DNA from: Roseococcus sp. SDR
GTDB taxonomy: Bacteria > Pseudomonadota > Alphaproteobacteria > Acetobacterales > Acetobacteraceae
Length of the DNA: 64,000 nucleotides
Direction: 5' to 3'
Assembly: GCF_019083995.1 (NCBI RefSeq)
Contig: NZ_JAHRCU010000002.1
Span: forward strand, 248,001-312,000
The position numbers and the translations under genes were made by a program. Under the pieces are notes generated by a model. That model was not told where the DNA came from, did not search any database, and saw only the letters and a list, made by a program, of their open reading frames with translations. Each line of letters starts with the position of its first letter. Within the stretch, counting starts at the first letter, position 1. This document shows, piece by piece, positions 35,873 to 46,291 of this stretch.

Positions 35873-36554
35873 GTTTTGCCGCAGCGGTCTCCACCGCCGC
35901 CGCACGGATCGCGCGGCGCTGGGCGCCCGCGGTGCGCGCGCGCTCCACGATCGCCGGCGGCGCCACGAAGGGCGTACCGGCGCGGAAAGGCGGCTCGGGG
36001 TCGTATTCGATCTGCAGCTGGATCGCCATCGCGACATCCTCGCCCGCGAGATCCGCCACGACGCGCAGCGCCATGTCGATGCCGGAGGTGACGCCGCCCG
36101 CCGTGTAGATCTTGCCGTCCTGCGTCATGCGCGCATCGCTCACCTCGGCGCCGAAATGGGTGAGCAGGTCGCGCGCCGCCCAATGGCCGCCCGCGCGCTT
36201 GCCCTTCAGCAGGCCGGCCGCGCCCAGCAGCAGGCTGCCAGTGCAGATGCCGAAGACATGCTGCGCGGCGGCGCCCTGGCGGCGGACGAACTCCACCGTC
36301 TCGGCATCCAGGATCGCGTCATCGGTCCCTGGGCCGCCGGGCACCACCAGCAGGTCGAATTGCGGCGCTTCGGCAAAGCCGATGGAGGGCGTGATGACCA
36401 GGCCGCGATCGGTCTTCACCGGTGCCGTCGTCTTGGCGACGATCTCAGTGCGCCAGCCGGGCAGGCGCGCCAGCACCTCATAGGGACCGGTGAGGTCGAG
36501 CTGCGTCAGGCCGGGAAAAAGCAGCAGGCCGGCGACGGGCTGGGGGTTGGACAT
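35862..36554 (-). CDS. DJ-1/PfpI-family protein, isonitrile hydratase-like
   Basis: This encodes 230 residues. The nucleophile elbow FGICTGSLLLGAAGLLKGKRAGGHW (about 95-119) has the Cys, with PGGPGTD just before it at about 74-80. The CTG...AGLL.G..A..HW arrangement is found in isonitrile hydratases (InhA), but many relatives have other roles. The ATG is at 36554, 17 bases after the divergent region with the next TctC. No DNA-binding domain is attached, so it is not a GlxA-type regulator. Confidence 0.82.
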   Translation of the reverse strand: MSNPQPVAGLLLFPGLTQLDLTGPYEVLARLPGWRTEIVAKTTAPVKTDRGLVITPSIGFAEAPQFDLLVVPGGPGTDDAILDAETVEFVRRQGAAAQHVFGICTGSLLLGAAGLLKGKRAGGHWAARDLLTHFGAEVSDARMTQDGKIYTAGGVTSGIDMALRVVADLAGEDVAMAIQLQIEYDPEPPFRAGTPFVAPPAIVERARTAGAQRRAIRAAAVETAAAKLKS

Positions 36555-36729
36555 GTTCTTCTCCCTGCGGGTGTAGGCCGCAGCATGCCCCGCATCGCGC
36601 GCATCCCAAAGGGGCGCCGCCCAAGGCTTGGGCAGCGCGCGCGTGATGCCCGAAGGCGGCATGAAACTTCTGGCTTCCCCCGCCCGCCGCGAAGCGCGAG
36701 GCTCGGTTGTCCCAGCGGAGACCTGACCC

Positions 36730-37689
36730 ATGCTCGCCACGCGCCGCGCCTTGCTCCTCTCGCCGCTCGCAACCCCTGCCCTCGCGCAGACCGCCTTCCC
36801 CGACCGGCCGATCCGCCTCGTCATCGGCTATCCGGCCGGTGGCGGCGTGGACACGGTGGGGCGGCCCATCATGCAGAAGCTCGCCGAACGCCTGGGCCAG
36901 CCGGTGGTGGTGGAGAATCGCGGGGGCGCCAATGGCAACATCGCCATGGAGTTCATGGCGCGCGTGGAGCCCGACGGCTACACCCTTTTCATGGGCGATG
37001 CGGGCAATCTCGGCATCACGCATGCGCTCTATCCGAACCTGCCCTTCGACACGCAGCGCGACTTCGTGGGGGTGGCGCAGCTCACGGCCGGGCCCTCGGT
37101 GCTGGTCATCTCCTCGACCGTACCGGCGCGGACCATGCAGGAATTCGTGGCCCTGCTGAAGGCGCGGCCGGATGCACTGCATTTCGGCTCGGCCGGCATC
37201 GGCTCGGGGCCGCACCTGTTCTACGAATCCTGGCGGCGCGCGGCGGGCGTTTCCATGACGCATGTGCCCTATCGCGGCACCGGCCCCGCGCTGCAGGGGC
37301 TGCTGGCGGGCGATGTGCAGCTCATGGTCAGCAATTACGGCGTGTTCCGCGGCGCGCATGAGGGGGGGCGCGTGCGCGTGCTCGCCATCTCCTCGCCGGA
37401 GCGGCATCCGGCCCTGCCCGATGTGCCGACAGTGCGCGAGACGGGAACGGACTGGTCGCTGATGGGCTTCAACGGCGTCATCGCGCCGGCCCGCATCCCG
37501 CCCGCGCGCCGGCAATTGCTGGAGGAGGGCTTCCGCGCCGTGATGCAGCAGCCGGAGATGGTGGCGCAGATGATCAGCCTCGGCTCCGTCGCGGCCTTCA
37601 CGCCGGGTGCCGCCTTGGATCAGCACATGCGCGAGCAGCGCGCCTTCTGGACGCGGCTGGTGCGCGAGGCCAACATCCAGGCGGAATAG
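36730..37689 (+). CDS. TctC/Bug-family periplasmic solute-binding protein (4 of 5)
   Basis: This encodes 319 residues. A short leader (MLATRRALLLSPLATPALAQ) precedes IRLVIGYPAGGGVDTVGRPI, VENRGGANGNIAMEF, and HVPYRGTGPALQGLLAGDVQ. It begins 176 bases from the divergent DJ-1/PfpI gene and ends 14 bases before a deaminase-type gene on the same strand, the third receptor-enzyme pair in this block. No permease genes adjacent. Confidence 0.88.
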   Translation: MLATRRALLLSPLATPALAQTAFPDRPIRLVIGYPAGGGVDTVGRPIMQKLAERLGQPVVVENRGGANGNIAMEFMARVEPDGYTLFMGDAGNLGITHALYPNLPFDTQRDFVGVAQLTAGPSVLVISSTVPARTMQEFVALLKARPDALHFGSAGIGSGPHLFYESWRRAAGVSMTHVPYRGTGPALQGLLAGDVQLMVSNYGVFRGAHEGGRVRVLAISSPERHPALPDVPTVRETGTDWSLMGFNGVIAPARIPPARRQLLEEGFRAVMQQPEMVAQMISLGSVAAFTPGAALDQHMREQRAFWTRLVREANIQAE

Positions 37690-37703
37690 GGAAGGCGACG
37701 CTC

Positions 37704-39155
37704 ATGCAGATCATCACCCACGCCACCATCGTGACCGGCGACGAGGCCGGCACCATCCATCACGACGGCGCCATCGCCATCGAGGGCAACCGCATCGCCG
37801 CCCTCGGCCCCACCGCCGAGATCGCCGCGAAGTATCCGGGCGCCGAGGTGGTGGACGCCACGGGCCGCGCCATCTTCCCGGGCTTCGCCAATATCCACAC
37901 GCATCTGGTGATGACGCTCGCGCGTGGTGTCTTCGAGGATCTCTCGCCGCCGCATGAGCCGCCCTTCACCGGTGGCCTCTCGCCCATCCCGCTGCCGCCG
38001 CTGACGCCCGACGAACAGCGCGTGATGTGCGAGTTGGGCGCCTTGGAAGCGCTGCGCTCCGGCACCACCGCCGTGCTCGAGGATGCGACGCAGATCGAGA
38101 ATTATGCGGCGGCGATGGAGGCGACGGGCCTGCGCATGCTCCTGGCCGAGCGCAGCTGGGACCGTGTGGGCACCTCCATCGGTGACCCGGCGGAATTCAA
38201 GCGCGATGCCAAGGTGGGCGAGGCCGGCATCGCCCGCATCCGCGCGCTGCATGCGAAGTGGAACGGCGCGGGCCAGGGGCGCATCCGCGTGGGTGTTTCC
38301 GCCTGGGCGCCGGACATGTGCTCGCCCGAACTGCTCAAGAACCTGCGCGCGCTGCAGCAGGAGCTGGACACGGTCTGCACCATCCACCTCAACCAGATCT
38401 GGGGCGAGGTGGCGGCGGTGCAGGCGCATCACAACATGCTGCCGACCGAGTTCCTGGATTCCATCGGCTTCATCCATGACCGGATGATCGGCGCGCATTG
38501 CCGCTGCATGGCGCCGCTGGAGGAGAAGATCCTGGGCCAGCGCGGCGCGCATGTGGCGTTCAACTCCGCCATCGCCGCCCGCCGCGGCCTCAGCCCGCGC
38601 GTCTGCGAAATGGCCGAGGCCGGCTGCAACATCGCCATGGGCAGCGACAACATGGCCGAGGACATGGTGGAGGTGATGCGCACCGGCCTCTTCATGGAGC
38701 GTGTGCGCCGCAAGGATGGCCGCAACCCGACGCCGGAAGAGGCGCTGCGCTGGGCCACCCGCAACGGCTACAAGGCGATGGGCGTGCCCGATGGCGGCTG
38801 GCTCGCGCCGGGCAACCTGGCGGACCTCATCATGCTGCGCACCGACCGCGCGCATCTCGTGCCCTTCCTGCGCCCCGTCTCGGTCTTCGTGCATCAGGGC
38901 CAGGCGCGCGACGTGGACGACGTGATGGTGGATGGGCGCTGGCTGATGCGCGACGGCGCGATCCTGACCATGGATGAGGCGCGCATCCTGCGCGAGGCGG
39001 ATGAGGTCTCGAACCGCGCCTGGGCGCGGCTCTTCGCCGGGCGGCCCGACATCGAGGTGCCCGAGGGCTTCCGGCCGCTGCCGGCGGCGGGCGCCACGGG
39101 CGGTGCGGCGGTGGCCATGCATCCGGTGGGGCCGGCCCGCCGCGTGGAGGGGTGA
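37704..39155 (+). CDS. Amidohydrolase/deaminase of the ATZ/TRZ (SAH deaminase, 8-oxoguanine deaminase) group
   Basis: This encodes 483 residues. The metal site comes from NIHTHLVM (HxH, about 66-73), a His in CTIHLNQ (about 230), His in IGAHC (about 259) and the Asp in MGSDNMAEDM (about 312). The N- and C-terminal beta-sandwich (ITHATIVTGDEAG, NLADLIML) is typical of subtype I amidohydrolases that deaminate or dehalogenate heterocycles. It forms a unit with the preceding TctC gene. The gene ends with a GTG overlap into a small membrane protein. Confidence 0.86.
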   Translation: MQIITHATIVTGDEAGTIHHDGAIAIEGNRIAALGPTAEIAAKYPGAEVVDATGRAIFPGFANIHTHLVMTLARGVFEDLSPPHEPPFTGGLSPIPLPPLTPDEQRVMCELGALEALRSGTTAVLEDATQIENYAAAMEATGLRMLLAERSWDRVGTSIGDPAEFKRDAKVGEAGIARIRALHAKWNGAGQGRIRVGVSAWAPDMCSPELLKNLRALQQELDTVCTIHLNQIWGEVAAVQAHHNMLPTEFLDSIGFIHDRMIGAHCRCMAPLEEKILGQRGAHVAFNSAIAARRGLSPRVCEMAEAGCNIAMGSDNMAEDMVEVMRTGLFMERVRRKDGRNPTPEEALRWATRNGYKAMGVPDGGWLAPGNLADLIMLRTDRAHLVPFLRPVSVFVHQGQARDVDDVMVDGRWLMRDGAILTMDEARILREADEVSNRAWARLFAGRPDIEVPEGFRPLPAAGATGGAAVAMHPVGPARRVEG

Positions 39156-39607
39156 GCTTCCGCCAGCGGCTGCTCGCGGGCCGGCCCGGGCGGTTTCTGC
39201 TGGGCGTTCTCGCGGCCTCGGTGGTGGCCTGCTTCACGCCCCTGCCGGTGCTGCTGCTGATCTCCTACCTCCCGAAGGCCGGGCTGGATGAGATCACGCC
39301 GACGCTGCTTGGCGACTTCGCCCTGGGCACGGCGGCCATGGTCTTCGCCTGGCCCCTTGCCGTCCTGATGACGCTGGCCGGCGGGCTGCCGGTGCATCTG
39401 GAGCTCGCGGCGCTCGGGCGGCAGGGGCGGCTGGCCTATGCGGCGGGGGGTGCGCTGGCGGGCGCGCTGCTGCTGCACCTGCTGCTCTTCGCCAAACCTC
39501 TCCTGCCGCTGGCGGGCGCCTTGGCCGGGGGCCTCGCCGCCCTCGCTTTCCGGCGTGTCTGGCAGCCCTTCCCCCCGGATTGCGGCAGTCCGCCGCAATC
39601 GCCCTGA
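39152..39607 (+). CDS. Small polytopic membrane protein, unknown function
   Basis: This encodes 151 residues from GTG overlapping the deaminase stop. There are four hydrophobic segments (about 14-38, 52-76, 90-110 and 115-130), consistent with an inner-membrane protein. The last 15 residues are Pro-rich (QPFPPDCGSPPQSP). Its coupling with the deaminase suggests a shared operon, but a transport role is only a guess. No family recognised. Confidence 0.65.
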   Translation: MSFRQRLLAGRPGRFLLGVLAASVVACFTPLPVLLLISYLPKAGLDEITPTLLGDFALGTAAMVFAWPLAVLMTLAGGLPVHLELAALGRQGRLAYAAGGALAGALLLHLLLFAKPLLPLAGALAGGLAALAFRRVWQPFPPDCGSPPQSP

Positions 39608-39730
39608 ATCCGCCGCGCCTGCCCTCAACATACCTCGCGGATGCCCAAGGCCCGGCACAGGCGACCCGCATATTCCTCCTCACACGAAGCCCACCCCGGG
39701 CAACGTGGTTCCCCAAGGAGGAACATTCAG

Positions 39731-40042
39731 ATGGTCAAGACTTTCCGCCCCGCCTTCCTGACCCTCGCGCTGCTGATCGGCGCGGCCCCGGCCTTCGCCC
39801 AGGGGACGAGCCAGAGCGGCAGCACGCCGGCCCCCGCCGCGAGCGGCACGCAGCGCCCCGTCGCCGCAGCCCCCGCGACGCCGACCAACCCCGGCGGCCA
39901 GACCGCGGCCCGCCCGGCGACGCCTGCCCAGGGCTCGGTGCAGGGCCAGGGGGGCAGCACGGCCCAGGCGCCCGCCCGCCCGGCGCAGCCCTCCGGCACC
40001 GCGGCCACCACCCCGGCGCCGAGCGCCCCGCGCACCAACTGA
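39731..40042 (+). CDS. Secreted Pro/Ala/Thr-rich low-complexity protein
   Basis: This encodes 103 residues with a strong ribosome site (AAGGAGGAAC) and a Sec signal peptide (MVKTFRPAFLTLALLIGAAPAFA). The mature part is made almost only of Pro, Ala, Thr, Gly, Ser and Gln, indicating an extended, unstructured periplasmic polypeptide. No conserved domain can be expected. A strong terminator follows 70 bases after the stop, so the gene is a real separate unit. Confidence 0.7.
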   Translation: MVKTFRPAFLTLALLIGAAPAFAQGTSQSGSTPAPAASGTQRPVAAAPATPTNPGGQTAARPATPAQGSVQGQGGSTAQAPARPAQPSGTAATTPAPSAPRTN

Positions 40043-40113
40043 GGCGCTCGGCCTGACCACCCCGGCCGGTCCGCGAGGGCCGGCCGGGCCCATCCCTCCC
40101 AGACCCCGACTCG

Positions 40114-40150
40114 CCCTCCCTGGCTTACCCCAGGGAGGGTCTTTTCTTTC
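40114..40150 (+). terminator. Rho-independent terminator after the Pro/Ala-rich gene
   Basis: A perfect 10-bp stem CCCTCCCTGG/CCAGGGAGGG with loop CTTACC is followed by TCTTTTCTTTC. Confidence 0.85.
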
Positions 40151-40246
40151 CCGACGGATCGCGCGATTGACGCGGCGCAAGGCGGCATGCGGTTATCTTC
40201 CGCAAACACGCCTGGTCCAAGGTCCGGTTCGAGGAAGGAAACGCCC

Positions 40247-42180
<1,934 letters not shown>

Positions 42181-42184
<4 letters not shown>

Positions 42185-42861
42185 AGGTCTTCATCGGTTA
42201 CGACGCGCGGGAGGACATCGCGTGGCGGGTGTGCCGCCACGCGATCCTGCGCCACGGCCCCGGGCTTGCGGTCCACCCTCTGCGCCAGGAGGCGCTGAGG
42301 GAACTCGGCCTCTACACGCGCCCGCCGGACCAGGCGGCGAGCACCGCCTTCTCACTGACCCGCTTTCTCACACCCTGGCTGGCGGCGACGGAGGGATGGA
42401 GCCTCTTCGCCGATTGCGACATCCTCTTCACGACCGACCTGCGCCAGATCCTCGAGCGCCTCGATCCCGCCAAGGCGGTGCATGTCGTCCAGCATGACTA
42501 TGTGCCGCGCCAGGCGATGAAGATGGATGGCCAGATGCAGCAGGCCTATCCGCGCAAGAACTGGTCCTCGCTGATGGTCTTCAACGGCGCGCATCCGGCC
42601 GTCAGGGCTTTGACGCCGGAGGTGGTGAACCGGCTGACGCCGGCCGAGCTGCATCGGTTCGCCTGGGTCGCCGATGATGCCGCGATCGGCGCCCTCGCCC
42701 CCGACTGGAACTTCCTGGTCGGCGAGTACGACCCACCCGCCGCGATACCCCGCGGAATCCACTATACCAATGGTGGACCATGGTTCGCCGAGACCCGTGA
42801 AGTGGACTATGGCGAGCTGTGGGAGACGGAGCTTGCCCTCTGCGAGGCGTCTCAGTCGTAG
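42181..42861 (+). CDS. Glycosyltransferase-like protein
   Basis: This encodes 226 residues starting at TTG, which overlaps the acs stop (TTGA). The start [22 protein letters not shown] resembles small Leloir transferases, and LFADCDILF (about 75-83) supplies the DxD metal motif; the C-terminal [18 protein letters not shown] is typical of GT8-like or related proteins. I infer a sugar transfer to an exported glycan or protein. The 10-base overlap with the convergent sulfotransferase-like gene suggests a functional pair. Confidence 0.72.
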
Positions 42862-43613
42862 GTCTCGGCCACCCGCGGGTCATCCATCCGGCGCAGGAAA
42901 TCCAGGAAGCGCGCGTAGCGCTGGCTCAGGATACTGATGGTCCCGGGCTGGAGTTCGTGGCGATGGCGCCCGGGCGCCGTGTCCGTGCCGGACCAGATCC
43001 GCCCGATCCAGTTGGAATTCGCCGGCAGGTTCTCCACGCGCTCCTTGTTCAGACCCCGGCGCTGGGCGGGCGGCAGCGCGGCCAGCGACGTGCCGAGGAA
43101 GGCCGCCAGCCGCTCCATCGCCACGTCGAAATGCAGGCAATACATGGCGTAGCCGATGAAGATCCGGTCGGGCGGGGCAATCCGGCGCGCCACGCCGAGA
43201 AAACCGTCCAGATAGGGGCTGATGTCCAGATTCAGGACGAAATGGTCGATGCCGGCCGCGCGCACGCTCTCCTTTCGAGCCTCCGCGGCTTCGGGCGTCT
43301 CGCCGGGGAAGGGGTGGACGAATTGCCAGTGATACTGGTTGCAGAGCAGGTCCCGCGGGTCTCGCGCGTTCAGCACGAAGCGGTAATCCGAAAGCCGCGT
43401 GGCCGGGTTGAAGCGCTCCGGCGCGTTGTGCTTGATCAGGCAGTCCTCGGCCGGCGGCACCAGCACGCGCAGATCCTCCGGCCGGCCGGCATCAAAGATT
43501 TCGTTCACCCACGGCACCGGCCGGTAACGACCGGCCGCGATATGGGCCGCGCTGCGGAACAGGGAGCCATTCGCGCTCGTCGGCGTGGAGAACAGGATCA
43601 CACTTCTCGCCAT
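42852..43613 (-). CDS. Sulfotransferase-like protein
   Basis: This encodes 253 residues. SVILFSTPTSANGSLFRS at the N-terminus matches the PAPS-binding P-loop pattern (usually PRSGST), and YRFVLNARDPRDLLCNQYHW (about 77-96) resembles the RxPRDxxxSxYH 3'-phosphate motif of sulfotransferases. The Arg of the first motif is missing, so the binding mode is uncertain. It converges on the glycosyltransferase gene, and the two might decorate the same glycan. Confidence 0.62.
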   Translation of the reverse strand: MARSVILFSTPTSANGSLFRSAAHIAAGRYRPVPWVNEIFDAGRPEDLRVLVPPAEDCLIKHNAPERFNPATRLSDYRFVLNARDPRDLLCNQYHWQFVHPFPGETPEAAEARKESVRAAGIDHFVLNLDISPYLDGFLGVARRIAPPDRIFIGYAMYCLHFDVAMERLAAFLGTSLAALPPAQRRGLNKERVENLPANSNWIGRIWSGTDTAPGRHRHELQPGTISILSQRYARFLDFLRRMDDPRVAETYD

Positions 43614-43764
43614 GCTCGGTCCGTCACGGTTGAACCGGCGTCATCCGCTGTCGGCGGCGAAACCGCAAGCGCGCCTCGCGTGATGCGGCGCGGGGTGGAG
43701 GTCGGGGCCGGACCGCCTCGATGACGTAAACGTAACCGTGGCCGCCTTGCCGCACGCCACAACC

Positions 43765-44940
43765 ATGCCAGTTCTGGACCTCATGCCCCGCTCCCCGCAC
43801 AGCGCCCTGATCCTCACCTTCGCGCTGGCAGGCTTCGCCTCCGCCTTCGCGACCCGCCTGACCGACCCTCTGGTGGCCGTGATCTCGTTGGATTTCGAGG
43901 CTGATCCGGCACGCGTGGCGCTGCTCGCCACCTGCTTCGCCCTGCCCTATGCGCTGGTTCAACCGGTGCTGGGCCCCGTGGCGGATGCACTCGGCAAGCG
44001 GCGCGTCATCACCTTCGCCCTCGCCTTCCAGGCGCTCTTCCTGATGGCCTCCGCCCTGGTGCCGACGCTTCTTCTGCTGATGGTGCTGCGCGTGCTGACG
44101 GGCGCGGCCGGCGGCGGCATCTTCCCCACCACCCTCGCCCTCTTCGGCGACCGCGTGCCGCTGGCCGAGCGCCAGGTGGCGATCAGCCGCTTCCTGGCCT
44201 GCGCCATCATCGGCCAGATGGTGGGCGGCGCGGTGGCGGGGCTGCTGGAGCCGCTGCTGGGCTGGCGCGGGCTGATGCTGCTCTGTGGCGCGCTGACGCT
44301 GACCGCCATGCTCACCATCCTGCGGGACCGCACGCCCGAACCCACGGGGCGGTTCGACCTCGGCCAGGCCATCGCGCGGTATCGCTTCCTGCTGACCCAC
44401 CGGCCTGCGCTGGTGCTGTTCTGGGCGGTTGGCATCGAGGGGCTGCTGGTCTTTGGCGGTTTTCCCTATTTCGCCAACCACTTGGCCGAGTCGGGGCTGG
44501 GCGGCACGCGAGAGGCGGGGCTCACCGTCGCCGCCTTCGGCGCGGGCGGACTCGCCTATGCCGCGCTGGCGCCCCTGCTGGTGGCGCGCCTGGGCTCGCG
44601 CCGGATGATGCTGCTGGGTGGGAGCCTGGCGGGGGCGGGCGTGGCGGGGTTGGGGCTCGCACCGGCAGCCGTGGTTTTCATGGTGGCCGGCGGTGTGCTC
44701 GGGCTGGGCTTCTTCATGCTCCACAACTCCCTGCAGACCCGGGTGACGGAGGTGGCGCCACAATCCCGCGCCTCGGCGGTGGCGATGCACGCGTTCCACT
44801 TTTTCCTGGGACAGGCCGCCGGGCCGGTGGTGATAGGCTTGGCACGGGAATGGGTCGGGTTCACCCCGGCCATGGTGGTGGCGGCGCTCGGATTGGTGGG
44901 TCTCGGCATCGTCATGGGCCGTCAAAAGAACAAGACCTGA
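43765..44940 (+). CDS. Major facilitator superfamily transporter
   Basis: This encodes about 391 residues and twelve membrane segments. ADALGKRRVITFALAFQALF is the MFS loop 2-3 motif A, RVLTGAAGGGIFPTTLALFGDRVP is motif C-like. The pattern is near proton-linked efflux permeases (AraJ/DHA1 group). The start is uncertain: ATG at 43765 and 43783 are both possible, and a GTG lies at 43738; none has a good ribosome site. Substrate unknown. Confidence 0.82.
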   Translation: MPVLDLMPRSPHSALILTFALAGFASAFATRLTDPLVAVISLDFEADPARVALLATCFALPYALVQPVLGPVADALGKRRVITFALAFQALFLMASALVPTLLLLMVLRVLTGAAGGGIFPTTLALFGDRVPLAERQVAISRFLACAIIGQMVGGAVAGLLEPLLGWRGLMLLCGALTLTAMLTILRDRTPEPTGRFDLGQAIARYRFLLTHRPALVLFWAVGIEGLLVFGGFPYFANHLAESGLGGTREAGLTVAAFGAGGLAYAALAPLLVARLGSRRMMLLGGSLAGAGVAGLGLAPAAVVFMVAGGVLGLGFFMLHNSLQTRVTEVAPQSRASAVAMHAFHFFLGQAAGPVVIGLAREWVGFTPAMVVAALGLVGLGIVMGRQKNKT

Positions 44941-45170
44941 ACATTTCCCGATTCTCAAAGATCAAATCCTTTAAAATCAAAGCTCCACTCCGATTCGCGC
45001 GAACGAATCGGGATCGTCCGATTCGCGGACCTGACCTACAATCCCTGGTGTCTATCCTCGCCGATGGGCCACCAGCGTGTTCCATATTTGTACAGGATAC
45101 CGCCCCGTGTTTCGTCCCCGGGGCGCTTTCTGGCATGATGACAGACATCAATCATCAGGGATGCCGGGGA
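44941..45170. other. AT-richer intergenic region with repeated CCGATTC motifs
   Basis: The 230-base stretch before the ChaA-type gene has several CCGATTC motifs (44947, 44990 and 45018) and an inverted copy at 45004, giving a perfect 8-bp hairpin CCGATTCG/CGAATCGG with a 6-base loop (44990-45011). It has lower GC than its surroundings. No gene is supported in it. Confidence 0.5.
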
Positions 45171-46226
45171 ATGAAACAGGCCGTCAGCAAGCTGCCGCTC
45201 TGGAGCTGGACGCTGCCTGTCTTCGGCCTCGCGCTGTCCCTGCTCTGGGGTGACGGCGCACCCGCCCTTCTGGTCACGGCGGGCCTGCTGGGCGCCGTAT
45301 TCGCTGCCGTGCATCACGCCGAGACGGTGGCCCAGCGCCTGGGCGAGCCCTTCGGCACGCTGGTCCTCGCCCTCTCCGTCACGGTGCTGGAGGCGGGGAT
45401 GATCGTTTCCATCATGCTGGGCGGCGACAGCCCAACCGTGGCGCGGGACAGCATCTTCGCCGCGCTGATGATCGCGCTCAACGGCATATTGGGCCTCTGC
45501 CTCGTCCTGGGCGGCGTGCGCCATTTCGCGCAGAGCTTCCGCCCCGTCGCCGCCAATGCGCTGCTGGTCGTGCTGATGCCGCTGGCCGTCCTGACCCTGG
45601 TGCTGCCGAGCTACACCACCAGCACGCCGGGACCGGTCTTCAGCCCACCGCAGCTGGTCTTCGTCTCGATCATCGCGCTCGCCCTCTACGCGCTCTTCCT
45701 CTACGTCCAGTTGGTCCGCCACAAGAGCGACTTCATGGTGGATCACGGGCTGCACGGCGAGCCGCCGACCCGCGCCGCCGCCTGGCTCGCCTTCCTGCTG
45801 CTGTGTGTCGCGCTGCTGGTCGTGATCCTGCTGGCGAAGAAGCTTTCCCCCACGCTCGAGTCCGGCGTCGCGGCCATCGGGGCACCCTTGGCCGTGGTCG
45901 GTATCGTCATCGCCGCCATCGTCCTGCTGCCCGAGGGGATCACGGCGGTGAAGGCGGCAGCCGGCAACAACCTGCAGACCGCGCTCAACCTGGCGCTCGG
46001 CTCCATCGTCGCCTGCGTGGGGCTGACCATCCCAGCCGTCGCCGGCGTGGCGCTCTGGCTGGGCGAACCGCTGCACCTGGGCCTCAGCCAATCCATGACC
46101 GTTCTGCTTGGCCTCACCTTCCTGCTGCTGGCGGTGACACTCGGCAGCGGGCGCACGACGGTGCTGGAGGGGACTGTGCACCTCGCCGTCTTCGCGGTCT
46201 TCCTGATCTTCTCCTTCCTGCCCTGA
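45171..46226 (+). CDS. chaA: Ca2+(Na+)/H+ antiporter, ChaA family
   Basis: This encodes 351 residues, close to the 366 of E. coli ChaA. Eleven hydrophobic segments and the two alpha repeats VTVLEAGMIVSIMLGG and LPEGITAVKAAAGNNLQTALNLALGS carry the catalytic acidic residues typical of the cation/Ca exchanger superfamily. It expels Na+, K+ or Ca2+ in exchange for protons. The ATG follows CCGGGGA; a start at 45135 is also in frame. Lies next to a region with a degenerate LexA-like match that I did not accept. Confidence 0.86.
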   Translation: MKQAVSKLPLWSWTLPVFGLALSLLWGDGAPALLVTAGLLGAVFAAVHHAETVAQRLGEPFGTLVLALSVTVLEAGMIVSIMLGGDSPTVARDSIFAALMIALNGILGLCLVLGGVRHFAQSFRPVAANALLVVLMPLAVLTLVLPSYTTSTPGPVFSPPQLVFVSIIALALYALFLYVQLVRHKSDFMVDHGLHGEPPTRAAAWLAFLLLCVALLVVILLAKKLSPTLESGVAAIGAPLAVVGIVIAAIVLLPEGITAVKAAAGNNLQTALNLALGSIVACVGLTIPAVAGVALWLGEPLHLGLSQSMTVLLGLTFLLLAVTLGSGRTTVLEGTVHLAVFAVFLIFSFLP

Positions 46227-46291
46227 GGCGGGCTTCCGCGCCGCCCGGCGCATCGCGTAGCCTCGGGCCAACAAGACCCGAGGAAAACGCC

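Noticed and set aside
45079-45093. LexA-like GTTC-N7-GTAC before the ChaA-type gene
   Set aside because: One base departs from the GTTC-N7-GTTC consensus and no good -10 or -35 overlaps it; single mismatched hits are expected by chance.
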